Below, piece after piece: positions 9,942 to 19,092 of a DNA stretch of 35,000 bases (position 1 is the stretch's first letter; each line of letters begins with the position of its first letter). Under the pieces are notes generated by a model. That model saw only the letters and a list, made by a program, of their open reading frames with translations, was not told where the DNA came from and made no database searches. The stretch covers positions 1-35,000 of the forward strand of contig JACVTC010000115.1 of the NCBI GenBank assembly GCA_016946835.1, written 5' to 3'. This DNA is from Neocallimastix lanati (nom. inval.). Lineage: Eukaryota > Neocallimastigomycota > Neocallimastigomycetes > Neocallimastigales > Neocallimastigaceae. The position numbers and the translations under genes were made by a program.

Positions 9942-10433
9942 CTAATCTATCTAAAATATTACTAATAAGAATTTATTTAATTGGCTAAAATTTTTATTAC
10001 AATCTGTTAAAATATTCAAATAAAAATAAAAATACTATTCTAATATAAAGGTTTTTAATAAAATAAAATATTTTTCAATATAAAATAAAACATTTCGATA
10101 TAAAATTTTATAATAAAAGTTAAAATATAATATATAAATTTTTAATTATCAATATATAAAAATATTATTAATACAAATTTTCATTATTAATATAAAAATA
10201 AAAAAATAAGATTTATTATTAATATTGTTAATATAAGTTTTAAATATATAAAAATATTACTATTAATATAAGATTTAATATAAAAATTATAAAGTTTAAT
10301 ATAATTTTTGATCTAATTTTTAATCTTTGAATTTAAAAATTTATTAAAGTACAAAAATAATAATGTACACATAATGTATTAGAAATAAATCGTAGATTTA
10401 ATTAAGAATGCATTATTTAGTACATTCTTATCA
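9559..10433 (-). repeat. 5' LTR of element I copy 2 (LTR C)
   Basis: 875 bp with TG...CA ends, one base shorter than LTR B. The roughly 50-nt poly-T run (about 9892-9941) is the likely site of that difference. CATA follows at 10434-10437, then element II sequence resumes. Confidence 0.92.
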
Positions 10434-10456
10434 CATAACTAGTAAATTAGTAACTA

Positions 10457-10539
10457 TGGTTCAATGGTAAGTTACCATAACCATCGGGCTGAACCCTTAG
10501 GGTTCGACACCCACTCTTTCCAAAATTTAATAACTTTTT
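10457..10539 (+). promoter_or_regulatory. Candidate Pol III promoter inside LTR D (A box, B box, T5)
   Basis: TGGTTCAATGG (10457-10467) fits the A-box consensus TRGYNNARNNG. GGTTCGACACC (10501-10511) fits the B-box consensus GGTTCGANNCC. They are 33 nt apart, the spacing in a tRNA gene, and TTTTT follows at 10535-10539. The region also forms two perfect hairpins: ATGGTAA/TTACCAT (10464-10478) and GAACCC/GGGTTC (10491-10505). Acceptor, D and anticodon stems of a tRNA do not pair, so it is tRNA-like only in its promoter. Confidence 0.55.
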
Positions 10540-10570
10540 ATTTATTATAACTAGAATATTAAAGAAATTA

Positions 10571-10610
10571 CTAGTGTTTATCGGTTAAACAATTGAACCG
10601 ATAAAACTAG
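10571..10610 (+). other. Long LTR palindrome (15-bp stem)
   Basis: CTAGT then TTTATCGGTT pairs with AACCGATAAA then ACTAG across a 9-nt loop, with one bulged G at 10576. The same structure is at 15990-16029 in the 3' LTR. It lies between the Pol III-like boxes and the TATA box. Confidence 0.65.
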
Positions 10611-10806
10611 AAAAATCTATTTTATTAATATTTTTTATCATTTTTTATCTAAGATTCATTTTCTAGAAAGAAAACTTGTTTTCTTTAATTTTCTTTAATT
10701 TTCTTTAATTTTCTTTAATTTTCTTTAATTTTCTTTAATTTTCTTTTATTTCTAATAATTACTAATAACAACTGATAACTTAAAATAATTAATTTTCCTG
10801 AAAAAC

Positions 10807-10835
10807 TATAAATAGGTGTAAAATTTCATAATAAA
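10807..10835 (+). promoter_or_regulatory. Pol II TATA box and AATAAA signal of LTR D
   Basis: TATAAATA at 10807-10814 and AATAAA at 10830-10835 lie upstream of 10848, where the self-priming match predicts transcription to start (41 nt from the TATA). The order U3, TATA, start, U5 is as expected. The 3' LTR has the TATA copy at 16226-16233. Confidence 0.6.
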
Positions 10836-11033
10836 ATATTTTTACTTGTGCTTTTATTAATTAATTTTAAAGTAATTTAAAATATTACAATGATTAATTA
10901 ATAAATTAATAATTTATATTTTTACTAATAAAAAAACTTATTTTAATAAAACATATTTTGAATTACTTTAGTGTCGAGAACCTTTTGTGTAAAAAACCTT
11001 ATAACAATCTTAAGTAACATTAAGATTTGTTAC

Positions 11034-11044
11034 AATAAAAGCAC
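11034..11044 (+). other. Self-priming primer binding site of element II
   Basis: AATAAAAGCAC begins at the last LTR base and is the exact complement of GTGCTTTTATT at 10848-10858 in the LTR. No TGG-type tRNA site is present. In Tf1 the first 11 nt of the mRNA fold back on the primer site beside the 5' LTR, so an exact 11-nt match at the right place suggests the same mechanism. Confidence 0.72.
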
Positions 11045-11080
11045 CCATTGACAAAAAACACGAAACCTTCTCGAGACAAA

Positions 11081-11186
11081 TCTACTCTTTTGGAATCTAC
11101 TCTTTTAAGAATCTACTTTTTTGGAATCTACTCTTTTGGAATCTACTCTTTTGGAATCTACTCTTTTGGAATCTACTCTTTTAAAA
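11081..11186 (+). repeat. 15-bp minisatellite
   Basis: About seven units of TCTACTCTTTTGGAA with small changes. It lies in the untranslated region of element II. The unit length is divisible by three, so it gives an apparent small ORF of a five-residue repeat, which I do not take as a gene. Confidence 0.8.
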
Positions 11187-11471
11187 CTTTAAACAACTCT
11201 TGGGCTACCGCTAATAATTATATTATCACCAAAACAATATTTTTTCTGTGGAATACTTCCTTATAAAATTCTATTCTTGAATCTAGTATCTTTTGGATTA
11301 TTTCTTTTTATAGGTTATCTACCTTTCTTTTGTATTCCTTCTTTACTCAAATTCTTGCCCAATTTTTCCTTAGATTCTTCGCTTTCTCTTTATTATAAAC
11401 ATACTTTCAAATTAAATTCTATCTACCTTTGGATTCCTCTTTGAAACTCTACCTATACCTTTTGGATTTTA

Positions 11472-11508
<37 letters not shown>

Positions 11509-11595
11509 TTATTAAATGAATATATAACCCTAACCCTATATTCTATAATATATTTAGGTGAATGAATATATAGTATCTTAGATAAATACTATAAT
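11187..11595. other. AT-rich untranslated stretch of element II
   Basis: No gene seen. It holds a poly-A run of about 38 nt (about 11467-11503) and a telomere-like TAACCCTAACCCT at 11525-11537. Confidence 0.6.
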
Positions 11596-11775
11596 AAAAT
11601 TAATTGAACATATGTACTATTTATTAGATAAATTTATAGTAAAATTAATTGAACAAATATACTATTTATTAGATAAATTCTATAGTAAAATTAATTGAAC
11701 AAATATATTATTTATTAGATAAATTTATAGTAAAACTAATTGAACAAATATACTATTTATTAGATAAATTCTGAA
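11596..11775 (+). repeat. 45-46 bp tandem repeat
   Basis: Four units starting near 11596, 11641, 11687 and 11732, each beginning AAAATTAATTGAACA (third unit AAAATTAATTGAACA, fourth with one change). A more diverged continuation runs to about 11900. Confidence 0.75.
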
Positions 11776-11905
11776 AGAAAATTAAGTGGACATATACATA
11801 ATTTTAGATAAAATTTAACTATAATCTAAGTGAAAGAATATAATATATTTTAGATAAATTAATACTTAAAACTAAATACATATATTAATAATTAGCTAAA
11901 TAATT

Positions 11906-11951
<46 letters not shown>

Positions 11952-12047
11952 TAATAAAATTTACTAATAAGGAGAATCTGTATAGACAATCCTTATTCTC
12001 TTTTATTCTTTTTATTTAATTCCTTAATTTTGTGTTGGCCCTCGCTG

Positions 12048-12429
12048 GTAGGCTCAGACGTAAGCCCTACATCTCAGCTCTTTCAGTTAAAATTCACTGA
12101 AAGAACAGCAACACAAAAAAAAAGAAAAAGAATTTTTAATTTTTAATAAGTTTTCGTGTCCATATTTTTAAGGTAATACGATAAATATACTAGGAGCGGT
12201 TAGAGCTCATAAACAGAGTTTCGGCGTATATTAACTAGTTTCAGTAGGTTAGAAACTATAGTCGTTAATTATTTGAATATAAACGGGCTTCAAAACCCTA
12301 GAGTGTAAAGAGAGTGTGGATTAAAAGAGAACCACATCCTACCAACCAACTTCAACAGTTCGGTGGTTGCTCTATTCGAATAAGCTCTGGCGAATAAGGA
12401 ACTATAGTCACCGAAGGCTATAGGTTGGT
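12048..12429 (+). ncRNA. Structured 5' leader RNA of element II
   Basis: A 380-nt transcript leader upstream of the ORF. It has hairpins GTAGG/CCTAC (12048-12070) and CTTTCAGT/ACTGAAAG (12080-12103). GGAGCGGTTAGAGCTCATA (12193-12211) is shared almost exactly with element I. The two-tier stem ATTAAC-TAGTTTC / GAAACTA-GTTAAT (12230-12269) surrounds AGTAGGTTA. The hairpin CTATAG/CTATAG (12402-12423) surrounds TCACCGAAGG. A closing stem ACCAAC/GTTGGT joins 12341-12346 with 12424-12429. Loops match element I; stems differ but still pair. Confidence 0.68.
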
Positions 12430-12633
12430 CGTGAAGGTAAAGCGACATTAAAATATATAGTTTTTAATTTTATTTTGAGGTCTAGTATATACCTCTAGTT
12501 AGTAGCTTTTGCCGGTTTTTTTTTTTTTTTTAGTTGTAAGGCATTAAAAGCGAAATTTAAATTGTATTTACCTTAAATAAAAGTTCTTCAATAATTAAAT
12601 TATCAAATAAATCTATTTTGAAAAAGCAAGAAA

Positions 12634-15534
12634 ATGGAAGAAGATACCTTTTTAAATGCCAGTGCTACCAATAAAGATGGATTCGCTGGAGATCGTCGTT
12701 ACTTTAAAGGATTTTTAGCAAAAATGAATCTAATATTCATGCTTGATCCCGAACGATTTAATAATGATCCAATAAAGGTTGCGTATATCATTTCTAGACT
12801 CTACGGCTCTGCAATGAACTGGGCTGCTACTTTAATTGAAAATAACGATCCATGTTTAAATAATTATCAACAATTCACCTCAAGATTTAAGGCTACTTTT
12901 GGGAGCTACGATTCGACTTTCATTGCTAACCAGAAATTGAAGACAATTAAACAAAGACGCATCGGTGAAATAACAAACTATATTCTCGAATTCAATAGAT
13001 ATTCTGACGAATCTTCATGGAATGAAGAAGCTAAAATGAATGCTTTCCTCAATGGACTTAACGATCAAATTGCTACCAAAATATATGAAATGTTTCCAGG
13101 ACCAAGATCTCTTTTCGCATTACAAACTATTGCCTCTAGACTAGATAGTCGTATTGCTGCGCATAGACAATTTTCTAATCCACAAAACAGATCAAATAAT
13201 AATAATAATAATGATAACAGAAATAATAACAGAAACAATAATAATAGAAGACAAAATAAAGGGAAAAAGCCTTTCAAATTCAATACCCGAGGTCCTTTGT
13301 CTAATGAAGAAAAGGAAAGAAGAAGAAAAGAACATCTTTGTGCCTATTGTGGATCAGCTAACCATTCCCTTGACCATTGCCCACTAGTAAACAGAAATAA
13401 AGCCTCTTCTAGCAGTTCTCATATCACTAATCTTGAACCTAAAACCATTCCAAGAATAAGAATTTCTGATCAACCCGATGTAAAGCTACCAATTTTTGAA
13501 TTCTCTCTTAATGTTTCCAATATTTCTACAAAAACTAAAATTCTTCTGGACTGCGGCTCTCAACTTAATTTAATGGATGTATACTTCGCAAAAGAAAACA
13601 ATATTCCTTACTCTAGTGAATGTAATCTCCCTAACGTATCTGGAATCGGTGGTATTCAGTCAATCATAGGTAAAACTGCACCAATATCCTTAAAATATAA
13701 AAACCACATATGTAAAACAAGTTTCTATGTTGTTGACCTTCCTTCGTATTGTGCTATTTTAGGCATTGACTGGCTAGAAACTCATAATCCCACTATAGAC
13801 TTTTCCTCAAAAGAACTCTCTTTCAAATCCAACTATTGTATTTCCAATTGTCTTGTACTTCCCAGCGCCTTCACTACTTATGCTCCTTTAAATACTATTA
13901 AAAAGAATTATAAAGAAGAAGAAAATAAAGAAAGTAATAAAATAAATAAATCATTACCAAAGAAATTACTTCCATTTAAGGATATTTTTAGCGAAATATA
14001 TGCAAATGCACTTTCTCGAAGACCTGATTATGCATCAAATGAGGAAGAACTGTCCTCTGACATTCCTTTCAACGTCTTAAAACCTGAAAATTTTTGCGCT
14101 ACCACTTCCATTGCCTCTTTAAATAATCAAATACTCCATGAATACAAGAAAGATAAATATTATAATGAAATCTGCAAAAAACTCAACTCTAAAGAAGACT
14201 TCCCAGAATCTATTAAATTTTCTTTAAGCAACAACTTCTTACTCGTTGATGGAAAAATTTATGTTCCCCTTAACTGTCGTTCTTCCGTATTAAATATCTG
14301 TCATGACTCCCCATCTGCTGGTCATTTTGGTTTCAAGAAAACTTTCTCCTTAATCAATCATGACTTTTGGTGGTCATCTATGCAAAAAGATATTAAAGAC
14401 TATATTAAATCTTGTGAAATCTGTTGTCGTTCAAAGGATTCTAGACACAAACCTTATGGATTTCTGAACCCACTAGAAATTCCTGACCGACCTTGGACTT
14501 CGCTTTCCATGGATTTCATCACTGATCTCCCTTCATCTAATGGATATACTTGTATTTTTGTTGTTCTCGATAGATTCACAAAAATGGGTCACTTCATCCC
14601 ATTTCCTAACGTTCCTTCTTCTGAAGATACTACTAAGGCATTCATGACTCATATTTTCAGACTTCATGGATTACCAAATGAAATTCTTTCAGATAGAGGT
14701 ACTCAATTCACTTCTAAATTCTGGACTTCTATTTGCAAAACTCTCAATATCTCAATGAAACTTTCTTCTCCCTTTCACCATCAAACTAACGGTTTAACGG
14801 AGAGAGTGAACTCCGTTGTAGAACAATTTCTCAGATGTTACTCTAATTTTAAAGGTTCAAATTGGCATAATTATCTATTCCTTGCTGAATTCTGCTACAA
14901 CAATTCTATTCAAGAATCATTAAATAAATCACCTTTCTACGCAAATTATGGTTACAACCCTCGCTTCTCACCAGCTGTGCCAAGTTCTATTGATGTTCCG
15001 CGTGCTGAAGAATTTACAACAAACTTAGCGAAACTTTTCAAACAATTAAAAGAAAATTTAAAACAAGCAAGAAATAAACAAGAAAAATTCGCCAACCAAC
15101 ACAGAATTAAAGCACCTGAATTCAAAGTAAACGACAAAGTTTGGATAAACAGTTCACTCATATTAAGAAATAAAAATAAAAAATTAAAACCAAGAAAGTT
15201 AGGACCTTATAAAATAATTGAAAAAGTCTCTCCAGTAACATACAAAATTGATTTTCCAAAAATTATAAGAATACACCCAATTATCCCTGTATCAGAACTT
15301 GAGCCATACTACAAAGACAATTTTAAAAGAAAAAAGGAACCTCCACCTCCAATTATAGTTAATGATGAAGAAGAATATGAAGTAGAAGAAATACTTGATA
15401 AAAGAAAACATTATGGAAAGATTCAATATCTTATTAAGTGGAAAGGATATCCTTTATCTGAAGCATCTTGGGAACCGGAAGAAAACCTCAACTGTCCAGA
15501 AATACTCAAAAAATTTAATAAATCAAACAAATAA
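12634..15534 (+). CDS. Fused Gag-protease-integrase-chromodomain polyprotein with RT/RNase H deleted
   Basis: A 966-residue open frame. In order: Gag (about 1-180); Asn/Arg-rich linker; zinc knuckle C236-C239-H244-C249; aspartic protease with DCGS at 306-309 and ILG at 375-377; junction near 454; integrase zinc site H557, H564, C594, C597; catalytic D627, D687, E723; a GPY module at 857-859; chromodomain about 914-962 with aromatic candidates Y915, W936, W946. At the junction, LPFKDIFSE (normally just before RT) runs straight into [11 protein letters not shown] (normally the end of RNase H), so about 400 or more residues are missing without breaking the frame. The protein could still make particles, process itself and integrate DNA, but needs RT from another element. 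The ATG at 12634 follows the leader and gives the expected Gag start. Confidence 0.9.
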   Translation: MEEDTFLNASATNKDGFAGDRRYFKGFLAKMNLIFMLDPERFNNDPIKVAYIISRLYGSAMNWAATLIENNDPCLNNYQQFTSRFKATFGSYDSTFIANQKLKTIKQRRIGEITNYILEFNRYSDESSWNEEAKMNAFLNGLNDQIATKIYEMFPGPRSLFALQTIASRLDSRIAAHRQFSNPQNRSNNNNNNDNRNNNRNNNNRRQNKGKKPFKFNTRGPLSNEEKERRRKEHLCAYCGSANHSLDHCPLVNRNKASSSSSHITNLEPKTIPRIRISDQPDVKLPIFEFSLNVSNISTKTKILLDCGSQLNLMDVYFAKENNIPYSSECNLPNVSGIGGIQSIIGKTAPISLKYKNHICKTSFYVVDLPSYCAILGIDWLETHNPTIDFSSKELSFKSNYCISNCLVLPSAFTTYAPLNTIKKNYKEEENKESNKINKSLPKKLLPFKDIFSEIYANALSRRPDYASNEEELSSDIPFNVLKPENFCATTSIASLNNQILHEYKKDKYYNEICKKLNSKEDFPESIKFSLSNNFLLVDGKIYVPLNCRSSVLNICHDSPSAGHFGFKKTFSLINHDFWWSSMQKDIKDYIKSCEICCRSKDSRHKPYGFLNPLEIPDRPWTSLSMDFITDLPSSNGYTCIFVVLDRFTKMGHFIPFPNVPSSEDTTKAFMTHIFRLHGLPNEILSDRGTQFTSKFWTSICKTLNISMKLSSPFHHQTNGLTERVNSVVEQFLRCYSNFKGSNWHNYLFLAEFCYNNSIQESLNKSPFYANYGYNPRFSPAVPSSIDVPRAEEFTTNLAKLFKQLKENLKQARNKQEKFANQHRIKAPEFKVNDKVWINSSLILRNKNKKLKPRKLGPYKIIEKVSPVTYKIDFPKIIRIHPIIPVSELEPYYKDNFKRKKEPPPPIIVNDEEEYEVEEILDKRKHYGKIQYLIKWKGYPLSEASWEPEENLNCPEILKKFNKSNK

Positions 15535-15840
15535 ACTTATATTTAGAAAATGAATCTATAATATTAATTATACAAAAATTTATATTTATTAATATCAAAT
15601 TTATTTCTATTAATATCAATATCAATAATCTTTATTATTTTTACTTATTAATATAAATATTATTTAAATTCATGTAACCTTATTATTAATAATGTATTTT
15701 TATGTTTATCATGTATTGAAATTTTACACCAAATAACTATTAAAATAATTTATATATTAAAATAATTAAATAAAATTTTCTTAGTATAGTTTAGCCTAGC
15801 TTTGAGATTCGTCTGGTATCCGAATCCTAGAGGAGGACCA
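15535..15840 (+). other. 3' untranslated region and polypurine tract of element II
   Basis: AT-rich up to about 15780. A perfect hairpin GATTCG/CGAATC (15806-15811 with 15821-15826) follows. AGAGGAGGA (15829-15837) is the likely polypurine tract, 3 nt before the 3' LTR. Confidence 0.65.
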
Positions 15841-16453
15841 TGTAACGAAACTCATAACTAGTAAATTAGTAACTATGGTTCAATGGTAAGTTACCATAAC
15901 CATCGGGCTGAACCCTTAGGGTTCGACACCCACTCTTTCCAAAATTTAATAACTTTTTATTTATTATAACTAGAATATTAAAGAAATTACTAGTGTTTAT
16001 CGGTTAAACAATTGAACCGATAAAACTAGAAAAATCTATTTTATTAATATTTTTTATCATTTTTTATCTAAGATTCATTTTCTAGAAAGAAAACTTGTTT
16101 TCTTTAATTTTCTTTAATTTTCTTTAATTTTCTTTAATTTTCTTTAATTTTCTTTAATTTTCTTTTATTTCTAATAATTACTAATAACAACTGATAACTT
16201 AAAATAATTAATTTTCCTGAAAAACTATAAATAGGTGTAAAATTTCATAATAAAATATTTTTACTTGTGCTTTTATTAATTAATTTTAAAGTAATTTAAA
16301 ATATTACAATGATTAATTAATAAATTAATAATTTATATTTTTACTAATAAAAAAACTTATTTTAATAAAACATATTTTGAATTACTTTAGTGTCGAGAAC
16401 CTTTTGTGTAAAAAACCTTATAACAATCTTAAGTAACATTAAGATTTGTTACA
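15841..16453 (+). repeat. 3' LTR of element II, complete (LTR E)
   Basis: 613 bp with perfect terminal inverted TGTAAC/GTTACA. Bases 15853-16453 match LTR D throughout. It carries the same palindrome, TATA and six 10-bp repeat units. Confidence 0.92.
15876..15958 (+). promoter_or_regulatory. Candidate Pol III promoter inside LTR E (A box, B box, T5)
   Basis: Second copy of the split Pol III-type signal: A box 15876-15886, B box 15920-15930, TTTTT 15954-15958. Being in U3 of the 3' LTR, it is copied to both LTRs at each new insertion. Confidence 0.55.
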
Positions 16454-17541
16454 GGAAATTAAAGAAGGCACTTTATGGACTTAAACAAGCAGGCCGCCAG
16501 TGGAATGAAAAATTAAATGAAACATTAATAAAAATAAATTTTAAAAGGCTCATTAGTGAACCCTGTGTGTACATAAAAGAAAATAAAAACAAAGAAATTA
16601 TTTGTATATTAACAGTGTATGTAGATGACATTCTAATAATAGGTAAGAAAAATGAAATATTAGATGTGAAAGATCAGATAAAAAATATTTATAAAATTAA
16701 AGATATAGGTGAAGTTGATTTCGTAATCGGCATAAAATTCGAAAAACAAAAGAACGGATATATCCTACACCAAAAAGGATATATAAAGGAATTAATTGAA
16801 AGATACAATTTATCAAATACTAAACCAGTAAGAAATTTAAAACCTGTAAATGAAATTAAAAATAGATACAAAGCTTTCAATGAGACGAGTTATAGAAGTG
16901 CCATAGGAAACTTACTATATTTAGCTGTATGTACAAGACCAGATATAATATTCTCAGTAGTCAGAGCCGCAAGAAAAAGTAAAAACCCAACAATAGAAGA
17001 CTGGCACAATGTGAAGAAAATTTTTAGATATTTAAAGGGTACTTTGAATTATGGTATAAAATTTTCAAATGAAAAAACTTTAAAAGTTTTTGCTGATGCT
17101 GATTATGCCGGAGACGAAGAGACAAGGAAATCAACCTCAGGTTTCGTAATGATGATCGGTGACTCACCAACAAGTTGGTATTCAAAATTGCAACATGTCG
17201 TTGCTACTTCTACAGCAGAATCGGAATATATAAGTATTAGTGATTGTGCAAAACATAGTTTGTGGTATATGAACATTTTTAAAGAATTAAATATCAAAAT
17301 AAAATCCGTGACTATAAATACTGATAATAAGGCCGCTATCTATAATTGCCAGAATAGATCAATTAACGCAAAATCTAAACATATTGATATTAAATATCAC
17401 CACGTAAGAGATTTAATAAGTAAAGGTACAATAAAATTAAAATATATTAAGTCCGAGAACAATCTAGCAGACGGATTCACAAAATACCTAAATAGTACAT
17501 CAATGGATAGATTCAGAAATAATTTACTTTTTAAAATCTGA
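16454..17541 (+). CDS. Ty1/copia Pol C-terminal part: reverse transcriptase and RNase H (truncated)
   Basis: The frame opens in KLKKALYGLKQAGRQW, the standard copia RT block, and is open to the stop at 17541. The RT catalytic YVDD is encoded at 16618-16629. The RNase H part has FADADYAGD, STAESEYIS, NTDNKAAI and a HIDIKYHHVRD block, all typical of copia. An upstream in-frame ATG at 16390 is LTR E sequence and not the real start. Everything before the RT core (Gag, protease, integrase, RT fingers) is absent here because element II inserted. No inactivating mutation is seen in the remaining part. Confidence 0.9.
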
Positions 17542-17616
17542 AAAAATAAGGAATAATAACAATAACTATTAATCAAATCAAACTTTAATATCTAAATGAG
17601 ATTAAAAGTTAGATTT

Positions 17617-17625
17617 GAGGGGGAG
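17617..17625 (+). other. Copia polypurine tract
   Basis: GAGGGGGAG directly abuts the TGTCA start of the LTR, the usual copia arrangement. Confidence 0.75.
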
Positions 17626-17751
17626 TGTCAAATAATATAAAATTAATGTAAATTAAAATAAGCTATCCTACCAATAATATTTAAATAAGCATGTATATAT
17701 ATAAAGTAAAAATTGTATAACGAAATAAAAATCAATCTTAAATTCTTAACA
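17626..17751 (+). repeat. Short copia 3' LTR (end inferred)
   Basis: Starts TGTCAA after the purine tract. I place the end at TTAACA (17751), giving 126 bp with near-inverted ends. An AT-rich TATA-like stretch lies at about 17693-17704. The partner LTR is outside the window, so the end is uncertain. Confidence 0.45.
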
Positions 17752-17957
17752 ATAAAATATTTTAATGTGTTGTTTCTCATTTATTGTGTTTAATATATTA
17801 TTTTAATTAAATTTTTTTTTTATTTAATTTTATTTTTAATTTTTTTTAAAAAAGGTTATAATAATATGGTGTTTGGTAGTGGTTTTTAGAAGTTCTTCTG
17901 ATGGTTCTGGATCTAATATTAATGAATAATATAATGAATAATAATGAATATTAATTA

Positions 17958-17991
<34 letters not shown>

Positions 17992-18508
17992 TAATATATT
18001 ATTTGTTGAAAAGTATAAAAAAAAAAAAAATAAAGAAAAAAAAAAAAAAAGAATAAAATATTAAAACATTATTTTTTAATTAAATATTTATTTTATTTTT
18101 ATAAAATTAATTATTGGGATTCTATTCAATAAAAAATTATAAATTAAATCCAATTTATCATCCTGTTTCAAATTATAGTTATTTTGATAATATATAACAA
18201 TTATTTTTATCAAAGATTATTTTTTTTTATTTTAGAAAAAAATTAATATATGAAAATTATATAATAATTATAATAAGTTATTTAAAAAAACATATAGTTA
18301 AAAAAAATTTTATTTCCTTTTATATGTATAAAAAAAATGAAGTCTTTTATATTATTTTTTTTTTATTAAATAGTGATGAAAATGAATATATATATATATA
18401 TATATATATTATTAAAAGAAAGCCTTTCTTCAAATATACAGCATTAAAATAAATAAATAATTACAAAAACAAAAAAAAGATATAAGATAATAATTAAAAA
18501 ATGATAAT

Positions 18509-18544
<36 letters not shown>

Positions 18545-19092
18545 CATAAAATTTTATAATAAATTAATAGATAATAATCATTAACAGTATTATTATAATA
18601 TTATTATTTTTGAATGTAATAATAAATATTAAATATTAAAATAAGTTTTAATATTTTTTTAAATTTTTTTTATTATTTTATTTTATTATCTTTATTTATT
18701 ATTATTTTTTTCTATTACATTTATAAGAATTAGGAATATAAATGTATTTTTTTTTTTTTTTTTTTTAATTGATATTTTGCTTTTTTTTAATTTTTTAATT
18801 TATATTTTTTATTATTTTTAAATAAAAAGGTTATAAAAATAAGGAAAGTTATAATAATAATTATTACATTTCATATTTTTATATTATTAAAATTATTATT
18901 AAAGATCATAAATAAATAATATTATTTTTATTTTATTCTATTGATAGCTTTATAAGCATTATTATTATTATTATTTTTTAATTTTATAATTATTTTAATT
19001 TTTTTAAAATAATTTTAATTATTTATATCATTATAATTTTATATTTATATTTATATTTATATTTTTATTATTTTTTATTTTTTTTTTTTGTT
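17752..19092. other. AT-rich spacer
   Basis: No gene seen. It has AT dinucleotide, AAT and poly-A/T tracts. From about 18545 it is a diverged copy of 20860-21410, the region downstream of the deacetylase gene. Confidence 0.65.

Larger units (their letters stand above)
2364..10433 (-). mobile_element. Complete Ty3-type LTR retrotransposon, element I copy 2
   Basis: An 8.07-kb minus-strand element with two near-identical LTRs (876 and 875 bp), a tRNA-type primer site, a structured leader, gag, and pol in the order protease-RT-RNase H-integrase. CATA stands immediately outside each end (2360-2363 and 10434-10437), which I read as a 4-bp target duplication. The open frames and near-identical LTRs indicate recent insertion. 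Integrase ends in a GPF-type module with no chromodomain, so it is not a chromovirus. The insertion site lies inside the 5' LTR of element II. Confidence 0.92.
10434..11034 (+). repeat. 5' LTR of element II, left end displaced by element I (LTR D)
   Basis: 601 bp matching 15853-16453 with no length difference, including a run of six 10-bp TTTAATTTTC units (about 10681-10745). The end GTTACA mirrors the TGTAAC start seen in the 3' LTR. Confidence 0.9.
10434..16453 (+). mobile_element. Chromodomain Ty3 (sushi/Tf1-like) retrotransposon lacking RT, element II
   Basis: Plus-strand element with identical-looking LTRs, a single fused gag-pol ORF, a self-priming site and a C-terminal chromodomain, features known from the Tf1/sushi chromovirus group. 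The first 12 bp of its 5' LTR are missing because element I inserted there; they should lie left of the window. The 3' LTR abuts the middle of a copia pol gene, so element II itself inserted into copia. The RT and RNase H region is deleted in frame, so the copy must be non-autonomous for reverse transcription. Confidence 0.88.
16454..17751 (+). mobile_element. 3' part of a Ty1/copia retrotransposon, split by element II
   Basis: RT core, RNase H, polypurine tract and a short 3' LTR of a copia element. It begins abruptly inside RT at the end of LTR E. The missing 5' part should be on the far left of the nest, outside the window. A copy of the bases just after 16453 (GGAAA or similar) should stand there as target duplication. 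Confidence 0.85.

Noticed and set aside
10450-10522. True tRNA gene at the A/B-box site
   Set aside because: The acceptor arm pairs at only about four of seven positions, and the D and anticodon stems do not form. It is kept as Pol III-type promoter boxes only.
11048-11266. 72-codon frame with a five-residue repeat
   Set aside because: Made by the 15-bp minisatellite in the untranslated region of element II.
11525-11537. Interstitial telomere or subtelomere boundary
   Set aside because: Only two TTAGGG-type units inside a retrotransposon; not enough to call a telomere.
16390-16453. Start of the copia reading frame at 16390
   Set aside because: These codons are LTR E sequence that happens to be in frame. 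The copia sequence begins at 16454.
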